DNA of 64,000 nucleotides from Branchiostoma floridae (taxonomy: Eukaryota > Chordata > Leptocardii > Amphioxiformes > Branchiostomatidae): contig NC_049994.1 of NCBI RefSeq assembly GCF_000003815.2, positions 4,339,787 through 4,403,786 of the forward strand, written 5' to 3'. Made by a program: the position numbers and the translations under genes. Shown piece after piece: positions 56,130 to 64,000 of this stretch; within the stretch, counting starts at the first letter, position 1; each line of letters starts with the position of its first letter. The notes below the pieces were generated by a model. It had not been told where the DNA came from, ran no database searches, and saw only the letters and a program-made list of their open reading frames with translations.

Positions 56130-57345
56130 GGATTTGGTTTATAAAATTTCGGCATTCATTATGCAAATTAGATCCCAAGTTACAATTAATTGATATCAAA
56201 TTGTATCAAGCATTACTTAAGCTATCAGCATACCAAAAATCATGATGATCCTTTGATCCATTCTCTTTCAAAGTCTTTAAATACACCTCTTACTCTCTTC
56301 CCTCTTTCTCAGTTACATATGTGACAACTTTGATGAAAGTACATGTACTATAATGGAATGCAGTGGATTTATTAACTTTTCCTAATCAATTATGCAAATT
56401 ACCTGTGTTTTTTTGCATGATAAGTATCACATTATATAAGTCTTCACTTGGGCTATCTACATGCCAAAAATCATGACGATCCGTCAACACGTTCATATTT
56501 TCTTATTAATTATGCAAATGAGATCATCATTTGCATGATAAATATGTATTGACATTTCTCTCTTTCTCAGCTACATATGTGACAAGTTTTAAAGTCCTAT
56601 CATGGGATGTAGTGAATTTATAAAATATCCTCATTAATTATGCAAATTAGCTGTTGATTTGCATAATTGGTATCTCATTATGTAGGTCTTCACTTACGCT
56701 ACCTACATACCAAAAACATGATGATCCGTCAACATGTTCATATTTTCTCATTAATTATGCAAATGAGGTCATCATTTGCATGATTGATATCTATCGACAT
56801 TTCTCTCCTTCCCAGCTACATATGTGACAAGTTTGAAAGTCCTATCATGGAATGCAGTGGATTTATGAATTTTCCTCATTAATTATGCAAATTAGCTGTT
56901 GATTTGCATAATTAGTATACCATTATGTAAGTCATCACTCATTCTATCTACATGCCAAAAATCATGACGATCCATCAACACGTTCTCGAGTAATTCTCGT
57001 CCAAAGTTTGAAAGGAAACCGGCGACTGCAGTTCCAAACAAGCCGCTAGGGGGCCCAAACTTACAGCACTTACTCTCTACCACAAGGGCTATCTACCACT
57101 CAAAAATCACAACCACAGCACGTCCAGAACACGAGATATCAAAAATTGAGGTTCTACTGCAGTACCTTAGCAAGCCGCTAGGGGGCCCATTATCGAACTT
57201 GACCTTCGTTTTCCCGACCCCTACCCACCTACCAAATATCATCGGGATCCATCCAAGGCTTCTCGAGTTATGCTGTTAACACACAGACACACACACAGAC
57301 ACACACACAGACTCACAAGCCCAAAACATAACCTTAGCCATTCTG
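56130..57345 (-). repeat. Dispersed repeat R1, minus, with ~249-bp internal tandem
   Basis: TGTTCATATTTTCTCATTAA / TTATGCAAATGAG repeats at about 56488 and 56737. It then continues with GCCGCTAGGGGGCCCA twice, CCTACCAAATATCATCGGGA, TTCTCGAGTTATGCTG and an ACACACAGAC repeat. Confidence 0.65.
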
Positions 57346-57737
57346 GCAAAGGTAACTATCTTATTCACTAAGTAAGTCTTGTTCTTTCAGCGGGTTGTTT
57401 CAGAATATGGTGTATCAAAAATCATCAAGAGGCTCCTCCCAACATTAACGTTACATGTCTGTAAGAACACAATTGCACCTGCTTTTATCAATGATATCTG
57501 CGTGCACCAACTGAACCAGTCAAAAGAAAAGGTTAGTTTGTTACACAATCTTCTGCAACTGGGTGGCACATAGACTTTACCCCATGAACTAATATTTGTT
57601 AGTTTGCTATGCACATCGTCTTCTGAAACAAAAGACGACATAACGACATAGTCTCCCCTGACAAAACTTCATAATTTCTGTTATAAATGATACCCTGCAT
57701 TCTTTAACTTCGAAACAAACAACTGAAATAGAAGAGA

Positions 57738-58412
57738 ATGTCGGACACTTCGGCACATGGACATTTCGGCCCCCTGGCAATCAGGACATTTCGGCCCCAA
57801 GCCGAGGACACTTCGGCCCCGGGTCCAGTCCACGATAATTATCTAACACGTAGCCTGAGTTGACTAAATAACGTTTCATTTTAGGACGTATAATTTTACT
57901 TGTTAAGTATATTATAATTTATATAGTGTTCTCCTGTCTACTCGAGAAAATCGTCATTAGTGATAACGCTTTTTTTGCGTTTCCGGGGCATGAAGATCCC
58001 TTTTTGCTCCGGTTTTCTGCACGACCCTAGCTTCCCTTAAGTCTTACCTACTGCGATGTGGAGTCAGCCGTCTTAAATAGTCCTATAAAGTACTCCAAAA
58101 CGCGACCTGTTACAGATATTTTTTATGTACAACATAAGTAACTTACATGTACAGCTTAAAAATGAATCTACTGCTCAAAACACCCGACTGGCATTAACTG
58201 TTCATCGTAAATATCGAAATAAATCTCCTTACAACTGCATGCGAGCTACGAGATGAATTTGTACATTGTATAGCATGCCCACGCACATAAGAACTAGCGG
58301 GGCCGAAGTGTCCTCTGAGCCTGGGCCGAAGTGTCCTCGGCCTGGGGCCGAAGTGTTCTGGACTTGGGGCCGAAATGTCCGGGCCGAAGTGTCCATGTGC
58401 CGAACTGTCCTG
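57738..58412. mobile_element. Terminal-repeat element G built of TTCGGCC motifs
   Basis: Left: CGGACACTTCGGCACATGGA, CATTTCGGCCCC twice, GAGGACACTTCGGCCCC. Right: the mirrored set ending GTCCATGTGCCGAACTGTCC. Five or so GGACA(C/T)TTCGGCCC boxes at each end flank an AT-rich centre. No coding capacity seen. Confidence 0.75.
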
Positions 58413-58532
58413 ATACCAATAGAAGATTTTGGGTAACATTTGCAAGTAAGTACATGTTTACCTTCACATTGTATAGCCTATCAAACTACTGCACTATCCT
58501 TTCTTTCTTTCTCACTCAAACACATTTACATA

Positions 58533-58650
58533 CGAGGACGGTTCAAAAAGTAATGTCACTTTTTTCATCGAATGAGTTGAAATTTAACACAAAGGTAAAG
58601 GCGTATATCGGCTTGAGATTGAGATATCTCACTTTGTTGTTCACGTTTTT
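58533..58650 (+). mobile_element. Mariner-like end fragment
   Basis: TACGAGGACGGTTCAAAAAG then TAATGTCAC resembles the terminal repeat of mariner elements (recalled pattern). Only one end is visible, with no transposase. Confidence 0.35.
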
Positions 58651-58804
58651 ATGAGTGACTGAGTTGAATTCAAGATTACCACATCCTTGTTATCCCGTCG
58701 AAAGAAATTAGAGGCTCAATTAACGTGTAATTGATAAATGTCCCTGAATCACTTTTAGCTATTGTATGAAATTAAAACTGCACATGTATGGTGACAGCCG
58801 TCTG

Positions 58805-59240
58805 GTCTAGGTCTGTATCTGTATCTGTATCTGTATCTGTATCTATATAGCCGGTATAACCGCCCTTCGGCGTAACACACCAGCTTCGTAGGCACGCGGT
58901 GTAGCAGCAGCTGGTTATATTACACTGAACGATCCGTCACACCTAACTTTTGCACATCTATCTGCAAGCGTTCTTTAAAACTATCCAGAGAAGGTCATTG
59001 AACTTATTTGTTTGGAACGCCAGAAGAAGCGAGAGAAGAAGAAAGGAATTGATCGAAGCAAAAATAATATGTTTCCCTTCCCCAAGTGTTAAAAACATTA
59101 TAAAAGGCATGTCCGTATTACACTTTATTAGCATAATTCCACTACTAGTATATCGCTAGTTGTCTTATACCGTCTAACGTTACCTAAGTTTGCCATACAT
59201 TGTACCCGTTCTACAAATGTTGTGCAATAAACTTTGAATT
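58805..59240 (+). repeat. TCTGTA microsatellite and LINE-like 3' tail
   Basis: TCTGTA repeats (about 58813-58848), a GC-rich block, a short frame (LQAFFKTIQRRSLNLFVWNA), then ATGTTGTGCAATAAACTTTG and AATTGACTTGAC. The end resembles a non-LTR element or 3' UTR terminus. Confidence 0.4.
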
Positions 59241-59757
59241 GACTTGACAATTGATTGCCGTACAATGTTGGAGTAGAATAAACGCAAAATCACAGATACA
59301 CAGAAAACTCTCCGCATCCCGCGTTAAATGCAAAATAAAACACAGTTCAACCTAAGATAATCCATTAGAATATATTTTTTGTCAGTAGACATAGAAAACG
59401 AGATTAGAGTATGAATAAATAGACTACATTATACCTAACATCTGGCCCCTGGCATTTCAAAATCCCATCTGAGCTTTCTCCGGGACTCCGCGAACCCATC
59501 AACAACTAAATAGCCTGGCTGTTAGCAAATGGAGAGTAAAGCTGGTGGACTCTGATAAACACGGTGGCACATGGAGACAGTATTTTACAGGGAAGAAAAT
59601 GCAACTTGGGAAACCTGAATTACGTCGTGTTTTGTAGTACGAATCCATCTGTAGGTTGCAGACGTTTCATCAAACTGGTTTTGAAGAAAGCTCATAGAAA
59701 TGCACTTAAGCTGCGAAATTCAGTGAGTGTGTTGGCGACAACAATCTGCATACCACG

Positions 59758-59758
<1 letters not shown>

Positions 59759-59831
<73 letters not shown>
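59759..59831. repeat. (TA)n microsatellite
   Basis: Over 70 bp of pure TA dinucleotides. Confidence 0.97.
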
Positions 59832-59833
<2 letters not shown>

Positions 59834-60381
59834 CAAATAATAAAATGACAGACAAAATGCATGTTAATATCTCTTAAGATTGTTTCAGATGTTCCTTTTA
59901 ACATTTAGACGAAATTGTGTTGTTGTTTTCCACTTTTTTAAACAAAGAACCAAAACCTTTAAAAAAGAGGCAATTTGAATATGATGTAAATTTGTTTACA
60001 GTTGCAGAAAATGTACAAAAAAATACCAAACTTCATTTTACGTTATGTTTCTCTTCTTGTTTTTATCAATCAATTTCTAGCAATCAATGCGGGCGTTTAA
60101 AAACGCAACTTTTCAACTTTTTACGACCCATTTCCGTAAATACACAACTTTTTCTCAGTATTCATTTTATTATATATTCCCGTTTTCGTATAACTGATCA
60201 AATTTTCAGTCTTTATTTCATAATATATTTCCGTCTTTGCAAAATCGTATTTACCAAATCCTAGGCCAACGGCAACGCGGTAAGATGAGTTCGACCTCTT
60301 GAGGCTCGAGTCACCTGACAGTCGTCCATCCCCAGTCCCGGGGTAATCCAGCTTCCTTCCGAGGCCCCGATGAGTGCATAA

Positions 60382-60879
60382 GGCTACAGCAAGTAAATCT
60401 TATGGATGACAACAGCGTGCGCTTTAATTTTCGCCTTTTGCAGAAAAAATCATCTTCGGGGATGGTCAGATGGACCAAAAGAGGCAAACATGTTGTGTTG
60501 TAGCCTAATAATCATACTTGTAGAAGTGGCACTAGGGACGTAGCCATGATCATAGTTTCAGAAGTGAAACTTGTTGGATAGTTATAAAGGTGCCACCAAT
60601 ATGGAAGCCATGAATGTAGTTGCCAACTTGGCAAGTGATACCAGTGTACCACACCAGCTAGTATCACTTTTACTGCACTAGTTCACTTCTTTAACACAGG
60701 AATGGATGCCTTGTTGGTTGTGATGCCGTGACGTTTTGTTCAAAGTTGTTACGACGTTCAATGTGTCTAATTAAAAAAATCAGTCATCTTTTTTTTTGTT
60801 GCCCACCTTGTTTTTTTTTGCGCTCACTATTTTTGCACTCTGCATAGGATGTCATCCATAAGATTTACTTGTTGTGGCC
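60382..60879. mobile_element. Harbinger-like element H, 498 bp
   Basis: GGCTACAGCAAGTAAATCTT then ATGGATGACA at the left; the mirrored GGATGTCATCCATAAGATTT and ACTTGTTGTGGCC at the right. Outside are TAA and TTA. A 38-bp direct repeat (60343-60380, 60887-60924; GTAATCCAG(C/G)TTCCTTCC) also brackets it. Confidence 0.78.
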
Positions 60880-61051
60880 TTACAGAGTAATCCAGGTTCC
60901 TTCCTAGGCCCCGATGAGCGCATAATTTCATTTCCTCGCCCAGAACCAGACCATCGATAACCTGCAGGCTGAGCTTACGGAGATTTCTTCAAGACAAATT
61001 ACAAATGTCTTAACCTGATGAAACTTGGGCGCCGGTTCTATCACCCATATA

Positions 61052-61257
61052 CTGTAAATGCATTTAAGTTCGCGGAGATTTAATTTCGCGGAAGCCTGAA
61101 AATGGACTTATCGCGGTGGTTCTAATTTCGCAGTAGCACCGTGCACTGTAGTCTCTTACTGTTATGGAAAATGTTCGCGGTGGTTTTAGATTCGCGGTGA
61201 AGCGGCCGCCGCGAAAACCGCAAAAACATTAAACCACCGCGAATGTTTCTGCATGTA
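61052..61257. mobile_element. MITE B, second good copy
   Basis: TA-CTGTAAATGCATTTAAGTTC, TAATTTCGCGGAAGCC, CACTGTAGTCTCTTACTGTT, GTGAAGCGGCCGCCGCG and TTTCTGCATGTA; the right terminus is slightly eroded. Confidence 0.78.
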
Positions 61258-61341
61258 CCACACAGGGACAGAAGGCACGACTCCATGGAAGAAACTCAAC
61301 CAAAACACATACATCAAGTAGTGCCAAAAAGCAGTTATTTA

Positions 61342-61516
61342 ATAGCCTGGATACCAATGCATACGGGTAGTATTTCGCTCCTAGATCCTATGTTCGCTTC
61401 TGCTACCTAGCGAAGCGACTGTATATGGTGTATTATGAATGTCAGAGCTAGAAGCGACTGTATATAGTTTATGATGAACGCCGGAGCGAACTACTTTCCG
61501 GATGGTACCCAGGCTA
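61342..61516. mobile_element. MITE I, 175 bp, perfect 8-bp TSD
   Basis: ATAGCCTGGATACCA ... TTTCGCTCC and GGAGCGAACTACTTTCCGGA ... TACCCAGGCTA form inverted ends; GTTATTTA flanks both sides (61334-61341, 61517-61524), indicating hAT-like integration. Confidence 0.78.
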
Positions 61517-62124
61517 GTTATTTAAGGAACTGGATATGATTCCAAAATCATTTCCAGTTGAATAACTGTTTTTTTTGGCAGATCTTATTACCTGGATGTC
61601 TAATCTCCATCGACGTACATGCATCAAGTATTCTACAATGAACACATTTGGCCTCTTCAGAATATTCCCAATTTTGAACGTTAATCACAGAACCCCTCGT
61701 TATATATAGTTTCTACATGTTTCTACATTTCAACCCCAGCAGAAAGATAAATATTGTACGAGAGAAATAATGAATTTGAATTCTTTACTATTCATTTATT
61801 GATTCATAGCTTTCACGATACTTCAAAACATTCTTTTTCAAAAGTCCAAAAAGAGGTGGGATGGTAGTTTTACAAATAGATTCGGGTTATTGGATGGTTG
61901 ATGGAGAAGATACGAATACTGATTGGTTGATGAATAATCCAATCTGGTTGGCTCATTGGTATGCCGCTCTGAGAGAAACTGAAATTTGAATTATGATTGG
62001 TCGATGAATAACATAATCTGATTGGCTCATTGAAAAATCATCCGAGGAGGAGCTGAAATATGAATTCTGATTAGTTGATAAATGAGCCAATGATAAGAGG
62101 GTTTATTGGTAATACAGTGCAAAG

Positions 62125-63023
62125 TAGGGTTGAGTTCCGGTACAAAACCGTTTTTTTTTCTTCTTATTGGACCAGTCCGGAAAAACCGGACCTGAAAAAA
62201 TTCGGTGGCCCGGATGTTATACCTATCGAAAAATTAACAGATTATATGGTCAAGGTTTAACGGTTGAGAAAAAAGTAACAAGAGAGAAGTAGAGTCTATA
62301 GTAATTTCTACCAAGTTTTGCTGTTAATAGTACTACAGAGGCATTTATAATTATAGGATTTTAAATTGCCAATGGGCGTCGAATATTAGACAAAACCAAG
62401 GAGGTTATGTGATATAACCTCCTTGACAAAACAGATTTCTTTGCGAAATGGACCATTGTTTTGAGTACTGTCTATTCACTAGTTCTTGCATACTAAATTA
62501 GGTCCAGGTTCAGGTTAGGGCTGGGTACCGGTACAGCGTACCGGTACAAAACCGGTTTTTCTTATTAGACCGGTCCAGAAAAACCGGACCTGAAAAAATT
62601 AGGTCGACCGGATATTGGACCGATAAGAAAATTAACAGATTATTTCATCAGTTATTCACATGTTTTGGCGCTTGCAGGTGGAAGAAAATAACAAGAGTGA
62701 AGTAGAGAAGAGTTTATATTAATTCCTATCAAGTTTTACAGCCAATCGTACAGGTGCAGTTAGCGTTGTAGGATTTTAAAACGCCAGTGTAAGTCTAATA
62801 CTCCACTGAACAGATTTCTTTGTAGTGAAATGGACCATTGGTATGAGTCATACTGAATTAGGTCCAGGTTCAGGTCCGGACCTGGACCTGATCCTCTGGA
62901 CCTGAACCGGACCTGGACCTGAATTTTCTGTACCGGTACCCAGCCCTAGTTCAGGTCCAAGCCTGAACCTGACCCTCTGTACCTGGACTAGACCTGAATT
63001 TTCTGTACCGGTATCCACCCCTA
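62125..63023. mobile_element. hAT-like family E, outer copy
   Basis: Begins TAGGGTTGAGTTCCGGTAC and ends GTACCGGTATCCACCCCTA. Flanks GTGCAAAG and GTGCATTG match at six of eight positions. A second element of the same family is inserted at 62516. Confidence 0.75.
62516..62948. mobile_element. hAT-like family E, inner copy with perfect 8-bp TSD
   Basis: Ends TAGGGCTGGGTACCGGTAC and GTACCGGTACCCAGCCCTA are perfect inverted repeats of 19 bp. GTTCAGGT flanks both sides (62508-62515, 62949-62956). The interior includes GACCGGTCCAGAAAAACCGG and several GGACCTG repeats. Confidence 0.9.
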
Positions 63024-64000
63024 GTGCATTGTAATACAAACATATTTTTCTTTCAATTGCAGCTGCCTCCCCATCCCCAGACTTTTATAAATTTAGTTAT
63101 TGCCCAGATTTCACTTTCCCATTTTCCATCCCTCCCGAAAGTCCCAAATTTAATTTCCTGGGAAAGTCTGGAAATTGATTTTGCAAAATTCCAAGGCCGA
63201 CGTCTATTTTGTGTCCAGACACGGATACTGCGAATCAATTTTCCGCACGTTTCATTACGTTTAAAAAACTGGCCAGCCTTCCCGACTTATAGCGGCTCAA
63301 CATCCTAATTCCCAGGATTTAGGCTCACAGACGCTTTGTGGGAGGCATACTAGATTAGACGAGTATGGTGCCGCCACAGCGTTTTGCACTTTGATTAACT
63401 TTGACACTTTTTAGAGGAAGGAAGGACGGGTTTTAATGGGTATGTAGCTGGCGTAGACAGAGTTGTACACGGTAAAATGCAAATCAGTACTGTATTTCCA
63501 TATCTAACATGGAAATTGTATCATGGCACTTTCTTCGATGTATCTCTTGTCCTGGCATGATATGGTCTGGATGTTTATGTGCATATAGCCTTTGTCGTTA
63601 CGGTCAGGACAAAGTGATACAGGTTTGGGCCTCCTGGCATTTAATTTTGGAACTGCAGAAATGTTTTTGTCAAGATCCTAGATAGCTCAAACTAACCAAT
63701 TATCAATTAAAATTACATGAATGTATTGCAGTGGAAAAAGAAAAATCTCAAAGCGTTTGGCATATTTTTGGCATGCGGGTAGACGGTAAGCTTGGGGTAA
63801 AAAAGGCCAAACTAATTATAAAAAAAAAATCTTGTACTTATCATAACCTCCTTGGTATACGTTAAAAGTTGAACGTTGTTGATTCTTCCCAGCTTCTGTA
63901 CTCACTGTCAAAGAAGCTGAGCAATTGAGCTGCCTGGCATATCTTTGATACTGAAGATTGGCACTAGCAAAACGTGTCATATTAGGGCTTTGCTAGTTTT
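63024..64000. other. No gene recognised
   Basis: Short frames at 63024-63308 (+) and 63053-63238 (-) overlap and have no family match. CATAACCTCCTTGG at 63842 is half of the AACCTCCTT hairpin motif seen elsewhere in the window. Confidence 0.3.

Noticed and set aside
59564-59848. 94-codon + frame ending in Ile-Tyr repeats
   Set aside because: C-terminal half is translated (TA)n microsatellite; the rest has no family match.

Overview
The window looks like a chordate nuclear genome, most likely an amphioxus (Branchiostoma). The protein-coding exons are vertebrate-like, the introns are long and packed with small DNA transposons (MITEs), tRNA-derived SINEs and LINE 3' ends, and the codon-bearing islands are GC-richer than the AT-rich background. 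The species call is an inference; no rRNA, operon or prokaryotic signal is present.

The main gene is an FBXL7 orthologue (F-box and leucine-rich-repeat substrate receptor of an SCF ubiquitin ligase) on the + strand, covering most of the window. Two large exons (50876-51454 and 53289-54025) carry the F-box and the LRRs. I also place its small 5' exons far upstream: a start exon at 1855-1897 whose peptide matches the start of vertebrate FBXL7 (MGAHNGK), a second at 8085-8180 that matches the vertebrate Ser/Thr-rich segment, and two less certain ones at 16494-16550 and 45198-45269. All proposed introns are phase 1. If this model is right, about 52 kb of the window is one gene and most of the sequence is its introns. 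The 3' UTR probably runs to a polyA signal at 55653.

Inside the long third intron lies an orphan copy of the N-terminal TOG domain of CLASP (microtubule plus-end protein), 34419 onward, same strand. Its reading frame is split by a TA-flanked terminal-inverted-repeat element (35017-36610). Removing that element and one TA joins the two halves in frame. No later CLASP exon (TOG2, TOG3, C-terminal domain) was found. Directly upstream sits a 1.3-kb array of about 28 copies of a ~46-bp unit full of MYB-type motifs.

Layout: 1-1854 5' flank of FBXL7; 1898-8084 intron 1 (SINE, microsatellites, one 9-bp-TSD MITE); 8181-16493 intron 2 (SINEs, palindromic MITEs, LINE tail); 16551-45197 intron 3 (nested MITEs, a 141-bp and a 115-bp satellite array, a long quiet stretch at 24.7-31.1 kb, Harbinger-like and hAT-like elements, CLASP fragment, LINE ends); 45270-50875 intron 4; 51455-53288 intron 5 with a hairpin transposon; 54026-55680 3' UTR carrying a MITE; 55680-64000 intergenic repeats, including a hAT-like MITE inserted into another copy of its own family. 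Several insertions keep diagnostic target-site duplications, which date them relative to one another.
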